Part shown: in pieces, positions 35,209 to 42,934 of the stretch | Layout: each line of letters begins with the position of its first letter | Numbering within the stretch: the first letter of the stretch is position 1 | Origin: Pseudobacillus wudalianchiensis | GTDB taxonomy: Bacteria; Bacillota; Bacilli; Bacillales; Domibacillaceae | Direction of reading: 5' to 3' | DNA length: 64,000 bases | NCBI RefSeq assembly: GCF_001685015.1 | Contig: NZ_MAYT01000032.1 | Coordinates: 6,639 to 70,638 of the forward strand | Notes under the pieces: model-generated | What the model saw: the letters and a program-made list of their open reading frames with translations, nothing else | What the model was told of the DNA's origin: nothing | Databases searched by the model: none | Program-made: the position numbers and the translations under genes

Positions 35209-35994
35209 TTAGTTAAATCCATATTGGTGTAACACTTCTTTCCCTTCTGCACTAGCAAGATAATCTAAAAATAATTTGGCTTCCTTGGCATGTTCAGAAT
35301 GAGAAGTAATAGCCCCCGGGTAGACAATTGGCTCGTGCCAGTCGGCTTTAGCTTCAGATACTACTTTTACCTTATCGGATGTTAGCGCGTCACTGGCATA
35401 CACGACGCCTAGTTCAGCATTTCCTGATTCGACATAAGTTAGGACCTGACGGACATCGGAACCCAAGACTAGCTTGTTTTGCAGCGATTCCCATATGTTT
35501 AAATGCTCTAGCACTTCTTTTGTATATCGGCCGGCGGGCACACTTTCCGGTTCCCCCATAGCTAAATGGTCGATCTTCTCCCGATTGATTTCCTCAAAGG
35601 AAGAGGTCGAAGCTGATTGATCCTTTTTCGCAATGAGGACGAGTGAGTTTTTAGCAAACTCGAGACGCGAATCTTTTTGGATCAGTTTTTTTTCCTGCAG
35701 CTTGTCCATGTCCTGGTTGCTCGCAGATAAAAAAACGTCTGCCGGAGCGCCTTGTTCAATTTGTTGAGCTAATTTACCGGAACTTCCAAAATTAAAAGTT
35801 AAATCTATATCTGGATATTCATCCTCAAATGAAGATTGGAGTTCATCGAGTGCGTCCGTTAAACTGGCTGCAGCAGAAATGACCACTTCCGTTTTTTCAT
35901 CGGATCCAGAAGCCGATTTTCCGCTGTTCGAACACCCTGAGGCGGCTGTGAGCAGCAGCGCTAAAAAGAGAAGAGCCCACCCCTTTTTAAACAT
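35209..35994 (-). CDS. modA: Molybdate-binding lipoprotein ModA
   Basis: A 261-residue extracytoplasmic solute-binding protein. A lipoprotein signal (FKKGWALLFLALLLTAASGC) ends in a cysteine for lipid attachment, followed by a Ser/Gly-rich linker. The mature part has ISAAASLTDAL, FNFGSSGKLAQQIEQGAPAD and VYASDALT, the oxyanion-binding pattern of ModA; tungstate would also bind. The ATG at 35994 follows GGGGG by seven bases and is preferred to the ATG at 36015. It is the first gene of modA-modB-modC-racemase. Confidence 0.92.
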   Translation of the reverse strand: MFKKGWALLFLALLLTAASGCSNSGKSASGSDEKTEVVISAAASLTDALDELQSSFEDEYPDIDLTFNFGSSGKLAQQIEQGAPADVFLSASNQDMDKLQEKKLIQKDSRLEFAKNSLVLIAKKDQSASTSSFEEINREKIDHLAMGEPESVPAGRYTKEVLEHLNIWESLQNKLVLGSDVRQVLTYVESGNAELGVVYASDALTSDKVKVVSEAKADWHEPIVYPGAITSHSEHAKEAKLFLDYLASAEGKEVLHQYGFN

Positions 35995-36045
35995 AAGAAA
36001 ACCCCCATGACACATTATTTTTATAAAAATACAAATATTTCTCTT

Positions 36046-36074
36046 ATTATATAAAACTTATTAGAACTAACCAA
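36046..36074 (-). promoter_or_regulatory. Promoter of the modABC-racemase operon
   Basis: On the minus strand TTGGTT (36069-36074) and a perfect TATAAT (36046-36051) stand 17 bases apart, about 50 bases before modA. I see no ModE-type palindrome. Confidence 0.65.
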
Positions 36075-36097
36075 GCATCCTGATAGCTGACTGCTAT

Positions 36098-37321
36098 TTA
36101 AGGACAACTCGCTACATAGTTAACTAATTTCATTTTTTCACCTGGCTCATGATAAACGAAGTAGCTCCCAGGCTCTTCTGTATAACCGATGTCCTCTCTT
36201 TTCGTTATGGTCTGGTTGTTTTGTTTCACTCCTTTTTCCAAGTAATCAAGATGAAGCGCGTGAGAATTGGAAGAAGGGTAAATCGCCCGGATATTCTTTA
36301 ACGACTTGGAGGAATCGTCATAGAAGGCGAAGCTTCCTATAATATGGGCATTTTCTTTTAAGTAAGGTCTTAAAATCGTAAATGGCGACTCACTATAAAT
36401 TAAAGAAAACTGAGTAAAGGATGTGCTATCAATGAAGAAGTCAACAGATTCATGTTTCAGCGGGAGCCGAAGATCACTATTTACGATATATAAAACGGTT
36501 AAATTCGGATTGTGTTTCTCGATCTTCCTCTTTAGTTTTTCAATCATCTCCAAGGAATGGCAAGTAAAAATGTAGTAGGCTTTGTCAGAAAGGGATGATA
36601 AGTGTTTAGGCAAAAGCATTGAGACTTCGATATTAGTTTCCACAATGACTTTATGAGCTAAAGGGTGGCTCATTAATTCTTTGATCATCCACAGTTTTCC
36701 TTTTTCAAGCAGGCTAACGAAGCCTGGATTCCACTTTTTCACATCGATTTCATAAATAGAGTATTTATTAGGTGAAGATTTAATTTGGTTTGTCCGAAGG
36801 ATTCCTTCTTTAATAATGGCCTGATAGCTGCACGAGCAGGACAGCACCCCCTCGTATATATAATGTCCGTACATAGAAGCCTGTTTTAAATTCAATAACT
36901 GGCGGCAATGAGGACAATAAAATAAAGGAACAAAAAATAAGGGAACACCTATTTTAGTCTGCTCTGGGAGCTTATTCGTATTGGAGTGAAGTTTGTCATC
37001 AATTAAATGAATAGCTTTAGAAATTTCTTCTTTTTCCGCCCTTAAATCAGCTTTTTTTTCAAGAAGAAGATTTGTAAAGTAGCTCGTATCCTCATTATCA
37101 CTGCTGTTGGTTAAACGCTTAAGTGATAATATTTTATGAATTTCCTTCAAAGAAAATCGAAATTGCTTTAACTCGTGAATAAAAGCCATATCCTCTAGAC
37201 AAGTTTGGTTCAAGTCATATTGGGTCTTTTCTTTTTCGGGGATTAAGAGACCTAGCTCAATATAATAGCGCACTGTATCGATCGAGACATCAAACCTTTT
37301 GGCGAAGTTTCCAATTTTCAT
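36098..37321 (-). CDS. MerR-type regulator fused to a zinc-binding and methyltransferase-like region
   Basis: A 407-residue protein. Residues 1-70 are a MerR winged helix (MKIGNFAKRFDVSIDTVRYYIELGLL), followed by a coiled coil (about 85-115) that should dimerise it. Then come CPHC and SCSC at about residues 135-165, a likely zinc ribbon as in RlmA-type 23S rRNA methyltransferases, and a C-terminal region whose layout resembles a class I methyltransferase (LRLPLKHESVDFFIDS in place of the usual motif IV). No clear glycine-rich SAM loop is seen, so the enzyme part may be degenerate and used for sensing. The target and ligand are unknown. Confidence 0.75.
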   Translation of the reverse strand: MKIGNFAKRFDVSIDTVRYYIELGLLIPEKEKTQYDLNQTCLEDMAFIHELKQFRFSLKEIHKILSLKRLTNSSDNEDTSYFTNLLLEKKADLRAEKEEISKAIHLIDDKLHSNTNKLPEQTKIGVPLFFVPLFYCPHCRQLLNLKQASMYGHYIYEGVLSCSCSYQAIIKEGILRTNQIKSSPNKYSIYEIDVKKWNPGFVSLLEKGKLWMIKELMSHPLAHKVIVETNIEVSMLLPKHLSSLSDKAYYIFTCHSLEMIEKLKRKIEKHNPNLTVLYIVNSDLRLPLKHESVDFFIDSTSFTQFSLIYSESPFTILRPYLKENAHIIGSFAFYDDSSKSLKNIRAIYPSSNSHALHLDYLEKGVKQNNQTITKREDIGYTEEPGSYFVYHEPGEKMKLVNYVASCP

Positions 37322-37357
37322 ACCGCTATTCCTCCTGGTGATCCGCTAATGTAAAAA

Positions 37358-37373
37358 GTAGAGTATACTCCAC
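37358..37373. promoter_or_regulatory. Palindrome upstream of the MerR-fusion gene
   Basis: GTAGAGTATACTCCAC is a 16-base inverted repeat with a perfect 10-base core (GAGTATACTC). It lies 37 bases upstream of the MerR-fusion gene, a likely autoregulatory operator. Confidence 0.5.
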
Positions 37374-37404
37374 GTTTTTATCGAAACTTTGATTAAAAAG
37401 CTTA

Positions 37405-37435
37405 TTGACATCCTGTTTACACCACTGAATAAACT
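37405..37435 (+). promoter_or_regulatory. Promoter with 19-base spacer before the amidohydrolase gene
   Basis: A perfect TTGACA at 37405-37410 and TAAACT at 37430-37435 are 19 bases apart. The over-long spacer is typical of promoters that MerR-family proteins activate by twisting the DNA. A small inverted repeat, GTTTA and TAAAC, lies within it. Confidence 0.5.
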
Positions 37436-37497
37436 GATTATACGGAAAAGTTAAAAGAATTTATACTATTCAAGAGTGGGTGAGGAGGAATTTTTTT

Positions 37498-38676
37498 ATG
37501 CCAGTGAAACAAGCTTCACTAAAAGAGGAAGTGATTTCATGGAGAAGACATCTTCATGAAAACCCGGAGCTTTCTTTTCAAGAAATCCAAACTTCCGAAT
37601 ACGTGTATAACCATTTAACAAGCTTTCCTGGATTAGAAGTGACACGACCAACCAAAACAAGTGTCCTCGCTGTACTGAAAGGATCAAAAACATCTGTAGG
37701 AAAGCGGCCTGTCGTTGCTTTTCGCGCCGACATGGATGCGCTTCCAATTCAAGAAGAAGCCGATATTGACTTTCCATCTAAAAATCCAGGAGTCATGCAT
37801 GCGTGTGGACACGATGCCCATACCTCTGTGCTATTGGGGGCTGCAAAAGCACTTTCTGGAATGAAAGAAGAGATTAGCGGAGAGATCCGGTTTATCTTTC
37901 AGCACGCTGAAGAAATGCCTCCGGGGGGAGCTGTGGAGTTGGTTGAAAAAGGTGTAATAGACGGAGTGGATTATGCCTTTGCTCTTCATGTGACGCCGTA
38001 TGAACAAGCGGGTAAGATTTGCATGAGAGAAGGTGTACTGTGCGCAGGTAACTCTGATTTTGACATAAAGATCATTGGCTACGGCGGTCACGCTTCTACT
38101 CCAGAATTAACGGTTGACCCGATTATGGTCGGGGCAGAAATAGCCATTAACATCCAGCAGATCGTATCAAGAAAGCTGCCGGCTTTAAAATCACCGGTCA
38201 TCTCCGTTACAAAATTTAACGGCGGAAGCGCATTAAACGTCATTCCAGAGACGGCAGAGCTCGGCGGCACCATCCGTTCACTCGATGATGATATCCGCTT
38301 ACAGGCAAAGGGTTATGTCAATCAAATTGTAAAAGGAATTACAGAAGCGCATGGCGCCCGCTATGAAATCATCTGGCATGAAGGATACAAAAGTGTAGTC
38401 AATGACAAGGAAGCAGTCAGCATTACGAGAGAAGTAGCAGAAAATATAGTTGGCAAAGAAAACGTCATTCATGTAGAAGAGCCTCTATTCGGCGGCGAAG
38501 ACTTCTCGGCGTTCTCTCGAAAAGTGCCAGCTTCCATGCAATTTATTGGTGTTCATAACCCAGACTTTGGTGAAGCCTATCCACTTCATCATCCAAAATT
38601 TAAAATTGAAGAAGAAGCATTGAAAATTGGTGTGAATTATTTTATCGGCATCGCTAAAAAAATATGTTGTCAGTAA
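37498..38676 (+). CDS. M20-family amidohydrolase
   Basis: A 392-residue cytosolic metallohydrolase of the aminoacylase / carboxypeptidase / IAA-conjugate hydrolase group. Metal-site motifs are visible: HACGHDAH, the catalytic-base region QHAEEMPPGGA, and FGGEDFSAF near the C-terminus. Enzymes of this group cut N-acyl amino acids or N-acyl cysteine conjugates. The ATG at 37498, nine bases after GAGGAGG, is the start. It is divergent from the MerR fusion and is followed by a transporter-like gene, so the two may take up and cut the same compound. Confidence 0.87.
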   Translation: MPVKQASLKEEVISWRRHLHENPELSFQEIQTSEYVYNHLTSFPGLEVTRPTKTSVLAVLKGSKTSVGKRPVVAFRADMDALPIQEEADIDFPSKNPGVMHACGHDAHTSVLLGAAKALSGMKEEISGEIRFIFQHAEEMPPGGAVELVEKGVIDGVDYAFALHVTPYEQAGKICMREGVLCAGNSDFDIKIIGYGGHASTPELTVDPIMVGAEIAINIQQIVSRKLPALKSPVISVTKFNGGSALNVIPETAELGGTIRSLDDDIRLQAKGYVNQIVKGITEAHGARYEIIWHEGYKSVVNDKEAVSITREVAENIVGKENVIHVEEPLFGGEDFSAFSRKVPASMQFIGVHNPDFGEAYPLHHPKFKIEEEALKIGVNYFIGIAKKICCQ

Positions 38677-38758
38677 AAGAATCGTCTATGCGATCAAAGA
38701 GACGCGGTCAATGAAAAGAAAAAACGACAATGCCCTCAACATTCCTTGCTCTAATTAT

Positions 38759-38772
38759 TGAAAGCGTTTTAT
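38759..38772 (+). promoter_or_regulatory. Catabolite-box (cre) candidate
   Basis: TGAAAGCGTTTTAT matches the CcpA box consensus at nearly all informative positions; only the penultimate C is an A. It lies 45 bases before the next gene. Confidence 0.45.
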
Positions 38773-38817
38773 TTACTCTAAAGGAAACTAAAAAACGAAA
38801 AAGGGGAAGCGATACGA

Positions 38818-40011
38818 ATGTTGAAAGACCCGGTTATTGCCACTATGATTATTTTGTCTTTAATAGTTGTCGGAGAAATTGTCTCAATTAAAACAAGAGC
38901 TCGGGTACCAATGCTGGCCATTGCATTATTCGGCTACTTAGTGCTCATTTGGGTTGGAGTATTCCCGGAAGATCTTTTGGACCATTCAACACTTGCGACG
39001 CTCGGTGCTTTAATGTTTGCGCCTCTAGTTGTGCATATGGGGACACTGATTCCTATGAAAATGATTAAACAGCAATACAAATCCGTGATCATTGCACTAA
39101 TCGGTATCGTCATTTCAACCGGAACGATTTTATTAGTCGTTACACCTATTTTCGGCTATAAAATTGCTGCTTCTGGTGTTGGGCCAATAAGCGGTGGCGT
39201 CGTTGCCTTTATTATTACATCAGATAAATTGCATGAACTAGGCTTGGCCTCTCTTGTGACGGTTCCAGCTGTTGTTCTGGGTTTGCAAACATTGGTTGGG
39301 CTGCCATTGGCATCGTTTTTTCTTCGGCGGTACGCTAAAAAGCTTTCAGCAAACTTTGATCAGGAAAAATATCTGGTTGCTACGAGTGACGCTGCTTTTG
39401 TAAGTGGAGAGATCGATCAGGAGGAAACGAAAGTAAAAGGAAAGCAATGGCTTCCTGATAAGTATGCGACGGCTCCTATTTTAATTTTCCAATTGTTTAT
39501 CGGCGGCTCTTTGGCTGTTATTTTGAATAAAGCAACGGGTATCAATTACGCTCTTTGGGCGCTGGTGATTGGCCTGGTTGGCACATATGTTGGTTTTTAT
39601 CGACAAAGCATGCTCGAGAAATCTAATTCTTTCGGGATTGTTATGCTAGCTATTGTGTTCGCTATTATTCAATCCATGAATGGCGTAACGTTTGATATGC
39701 TGTTAGAATATTTCCCTGCTGTTATGATGATTCTTGCTATCGGGGCTATCGGCATTATTCTTGGTGGCTTTATCGGTTCCAAGCTTGTGAGATGGGATAT
39801 GGATAAAGGAGTTCCAGTGGCTTTAACGGCAATGTTCGGCTTTCCAGGCGATTACTTAGTTTGTGAGGAAGTAAGCCGGAGTATTGGGAAAACGAAAGAA
39901 GAAGAAGAGTACATTTTTAATGAAATTTTATCTCCCATGCTAGTGGGTGGATTTACAACGGTTACGACCGCTTCCATTGTGATTGCTGGGGTTGTCATGA
40001 GCACGCTTTAA
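38818..40011 (+). CDS. Polytopic membrane protein, probable transporter
   Basis: A 397-residue protein with about ten to eleven predicted helices and one hydrophilic cytoplasmic loop (about residues 175-215). I do not recognise a named family; the overall look (IGPISGG-type glycine loops, FGFPGDYLVCEEVSRS) recalls sodium-coupled carboxylate or amino acid transporters. It follows the amidohydrolase by 141 bases, with a catabolite-box candidate in between, and ends before a hairpin. A role in moving the substrate or product of the amidohydrolase is possible. Confidence 0.7.
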   Translation: MLKDPVIATMIILSLIVVGEIVSIKTRARVPMLAIALFGYLVLIWVGVFPEDLLDHSTLATLGALMFAPLVVHMGTLIPMKMIKQQYKSVIIALIGIVISTGTILLVVTPIFGYKIAASGVGPISGGVVAFIITSDKLHELGLASLVTVPAVVLGLQTLVGLPLASFFLRRYAKKLSANFDQEKYLVATSDAAFVSGEIDQEETKVKGKQWLPDKYATAPILIFQLFIGGSLAVILNKATGINYALWALVIGLVGTYVGFYRQSMLEKSNSFGIVMLAIVFAIIQSMNGVTFDMLLEYFPAVMMILAIGAIGIILGGFIGSKLVRWDMDKGVPVALTAMFGFPGDYLVCEEVSRSIGKTKEEEEYIFNEILSPMLVGGFTTVTTASIVIAGVVMSTL

Positions 40012-40069
40012 AAGAGAAGCTTGTTCAAGGACCAACCATTTATTTGAGTCTTATGCGCCTTGTCATGCT

Positions 40070-40099
40070 GCCTCTCCTTGGTTTTAGGGAGAGGCCTTT
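40070..40099 (+). terminator. Terminator after the unknown transporter gene
   Basis: GCCTCTCC pairs with GGAGAGGC across a T-rich loop. The T run after it is short (CTTTG), so it may be weak. Confidence 0.5.
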
Positions 40100-40200
40100 G
40101 CGGTGAAGCATGCTATATTTATTCCTTGTTATACAAGGTTGTCGATCTTGTTTTTATGTGATATTTTGTTCGATGTACACATTAATTGGAGGTGGAAGCT

Positions 40201-41157
40201 ATGAATAAGAAGGCTTTTTGGATGGCAGCTTTCACCATCATCGTATGGGGGTCGTCATTTGCTGCTATTCGTGCAAGTTTACACGGCGGTTACTCGGCAG
40301 GTCATTTAGTTCTTTTGCGTTTTCTGATTGCGTCAGGCATTTTTGCGATTTATGCTCTGTGGCCCGGCACTCAATTCCGGTTGCCGAAAAAAGAGGACTT
40401 CATTAGAATTTGTGCTCTTGGCTGGATCGGCATTAGCGTCTATCAGTTATGCGTAACATTCGGAGAAAAGACGGTTTCAGCGGGTACAGCCAGCATGTTG
40501 ATTGCGGCAGCTCCCGTGTTTACTGCCGTCATAGCCGTTATAGTATTAAAAGAGAAACTAGGACTATTCGGTTGGGTTGGATTGTTTGTTGGTTTCATCG
40601 GTATTTTTCTCATTACATTGGGAACAGCAGGGTCCACATTTGGCATTTCGGCAGGAGCCTTTTTAATATTAGTCGCATCCATTGCGACATCTGTTTTCTT
40701 TGTTTTTCAAAAACCACTTTTGTACAGCTACCAACCTATTGAGTTGACAGCTTATTTTACTTGGGTCGGCACTCTGCCTTTCTTCATTTTCTTCCCTGGC
40801 CTCTTTCAAGAAATTCAGGGAGCGACAACAGAAGCGACTATGGCAGCGATATATGTTGGGATTTTCCCAGCTGCCCTTGCCTATGTAACATGGGCCGTCG
40901 CTCTTTCGTTAGGTGAGGCAAGCGCGGTTACGAGTATGATGTACATTGAGCCGGTGTTTGCTATTCTCGTTGCTTGGGTGTGGCTTAAGGAATTACCGAG
41001 CACGTTGTCTGTCATCGGAGGCATCGTGGCTATTTTAAGTGTAGTAATTGTAAATGCTTTAGGAAGAAGGCGCCGCGAAACGCTGCTCAATGAGTCAGGA
41101 AATGGTAAAAGCGGAAAAGGGATAAAATATGGATATTCACTTAGTAGCAAAAGATAA
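40201..41157 (+). CDS. EamA/DMT-family transporter (third copy)
   Basis: A 318-residue transporter with about ten helices in two EamA repeats (IIVWGSSFAAIRAS; MYIEPVFAILVAWVWLKE). The ATG at 40201 follows GGAGG by nine bases, so the ATG at 40186 is rejected. The hydrophilic C-terminal tail (GRRRRETLLNESGNGKSGKG) is long because it overlaps the start of the AraC-type gene by 29 bases. The overlap ties the two genes together, and the regulator may control the transporter. Confidence 0.85.
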   Translation: MNKKAFWMAAFTIIVWGSSFAAIRASLHGGYSAGHLVLLRFLIASGIFAIYALWPGTQFRLPKKEDFIRICALGWIGISVYQLCVTFGEKTVSAGTASMLIAAAPVFTAVIAVIVLKEKLGLFGWVGLFVGFIGIFLITLGTAGSTFGISAGAFLILVASIATSVFFVFQKPLLYSYQPIELTAYFTWVGTLPFFIFFPGLFQEIQGATTEATMAAIYVGIFPAALAYVTWAVALSLGEASAVTSMMYIEPVFAILVAWVWLKELPSTLSVIGGIVAILSVVIVNALGRRRRETLLNESGNGKSGKGIKYGYSLSSKR

Positions 41158-42595
41158 ACTAGAGGCACAGGGAATCCGGTGGGTGATTGAGTCTCATCTA
41201 ACTGGAGTCAATCTTATTACATGGAATACTATCGAGGAATTTGAACAGATGATGGAGAGCCAGCGAGTTGCGTTCGTTATTTTGAACATGGACGGATGGT
41301 CGGATGAAAAAACAAAGCTCGGTGAAGCGTTAAAGCAAAAAAATGTTCGCTGGTTAGGTATTTCCTCTGAAAGAATCTTTCAGACAGCTTATCGAGCCTT
41401 GCGTTACCGGGCGGAGGACGTCCTGTTTCGCCCATTTTCTCCATTGGAATTAATTAAACATATTCAGCAGCTGCGTTATCAATTGCGAAATGAGCCTTCC
41501 TATTTGAATGATGATGCGAAAAATGAATATGCGGATATGGTGGACTATCCTGACCTTTTCTTAACAGAGCGCCAGTCTGGCGGCCCGATCACGATGGCCG
41601 CTTTTTTAATCCCTCAGCCGCTCATGCTGCCATTAGTCTATGAACAGCTTCTCCAGCATGCTTTTAGTGGAAGGTATCGGATTTTTGCCTTATCTGATTT
41701 TATTTTATGTGTACAAGAAACAAAAGATGCTGAGGTTTGTAAAGAGGAGTATCAAGCTTTTTTAGCTACATGGAAAGAGCGGATGGATGAGCCATTGGCT
41801 ATCGTCATTCAGACAGCTTCTTCTGAAGAGTCGTTCAAAAGTATTTATCAGAAAACACGGGAGTTGACTCGACAAGTTTTCTTTCAAGGATATGATATTA
41901 TTTTGGCGGAAAACGGATCAGCACATTCTCAGGAAATGGACCCATTTCTAACCCCTTTAGAGCAGCGACAATGGATTGAAATGCTCGAAAAGAGAGAAAC
42001 AAAAGCGATTCGTCATTGGATGGAAAGCGCCTTTTTAACCTTCCAGCCGCCTTATCCTGATCCGGAGATCGTCCGTATCCGCTTGACGAGCATTTTGGCA
42101 CAGGTCCGCCGCCATATGAAGTCACATGAACTTCAAAGTACTCAGCTAGAAGCGGCCTATCATGAGGTGTTTCAGAAAATTATCCATCAGCCAGTGATGT
42201 ATCAAATTATTGAAGAGCTGCTCTCATTTGTTGAAAAATTGCTTTACGAGGATCGTGGACAACTAGAAGGGGGAGCGCGTTCTCTTGTGGAAAAGACGAG
42301 AGAACTAATTGAAGCGAATTATTGGGATTGTAATTGGAATCTAGCTGCTTGTGCAGAGGCGCTTCGTATAAATAAAAGCACGCTCAGTCGTCGCTTTGCT
42401 GCTGAGTCTGGCCAAACCTTTCGCGATACGTTGCATCAAGTGCGATTAAGGGAAGCCAAGCGACTTTTAAAGGAAACGGACTTACCATTGGAAGAAGTGG
42501 CTCGCTTAGCAGGATATAGCCACCAATCCTACTTTAATGCAAAGTTCAAATTATATGAGTCAGTCACTCCATCAGCCTACCGTTCCGGCTATTGA
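41129..42595 (+). CDS. AraC-family regulator with receiver-like N-terminus
   Basis: A 488-residue regulator. The N-terminal 120 residues look like a degenerate response-regulator receiver (FVILNMDGW in place of the phospho-acceptor strand, VLFRPFSPLELIKHI in place of the KPF end), so phosphorylation is doubtful. The C-terminal 100 residues are an AraC/XylS double helix-turn-helix with NKSTLSRRFAAESG and EEVARLAGYSHQSYFNAKFK. The middle is of unknown type. It starts inside the EamA gene, an arrangement that suggests one transcript, and ends before a strong terminator. Confidence 0.82.
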   Translation: MDIHLVAKDKLEAQGIRWVIESHLTGVNLITWNTIEEFEQMMESQRVAFVILNMDGWSDEKTKLGEALKQKNVRWLGISSERIFQTAYRALRYRAEDVLFRPFSPLELIKHIQQLRYQLRNEPSYLNDDAKNEYADMVDYPDLFLTERQSGGPITMAAFLIPQPLMLPLVYEQLLQHAFSGRYRIFALSDFILCVQETKDAEVCKEEYQAFLATWKERMDEPLAIVIQTASSEESFKSIYQKTRELTRQVFFQGYDIILAENGSAHSQEMDPFLTPLEQRQWIEMLEKRETKAIRHWMESAFLTFQPPYPDPEIVRIRLTSILAQVRRHMKSHELQSTQLEAAYHEVFQKIIHQPVMYQIIEELLSFVEKLLYEDRGQLEGGARSLVEKTRELIEANYWDCNWNLAACAEALRINKSTLSRRFAAESGQTFRDTLHQVRLREAKRLLKETDLPLEEVARLAGYSHQSYFNAKFKLYESVTPSAYRSGY

Positions 42596-42636
42596 GAAAA
42601 TTCGTGTTCTCTATTGCTCGTTCATCTCTATCCTTA

Positions 42637-42670
42637 GCGATTCAGTCCATACTGAATCGCTTTTATTTTT
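42637..42670 (+). terminator. Terminator of the EamA-AraC unit
   Basis: A perfect GCGATTCAGT / ACTGAATCGC stem around CCAT, followed by TTTTATTTTT. Confidence 0.88.
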
Positions 42671-42934
42671 GGAAAAAGCGCTTTTCTAAAAGACTATTGT
42701 TTGTTCATTATCTTTGAGAAGCAAACTGTTGATAAAGAAGCTAATTAGAGCGGAAATCAACCACTATCTGCTTTTGCTAACTAGCAAAAAATAAATTTAA
42801 ATTGAAATGAAATATAATAATAGAGAATATAATGAATTGTGTGCAAACAAAACATAAAATAATCATTAAATTATAAATAATAAACAGAATTTTCATTATA
42901 AAATAAAAGTAACAAATAAAGGAGGATGGAAAAA
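42671..42934. promoter_or_regulatory. Upstream region of hutU-hutI
   Basis: This AT-rich stretch should hold the hutU promoter. TATAAT occurs at 42813-42818 and 42828-42833, but neither has a good -35 at the usual distance. A 12-base palindrome, AAAAGCGCTTTT, near 42674 has a catabolite-box core but poor flanks. No terminator and no spaced NAG triplets are seen, so HutP antitermination is not expected here. Confidence 0.4.
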
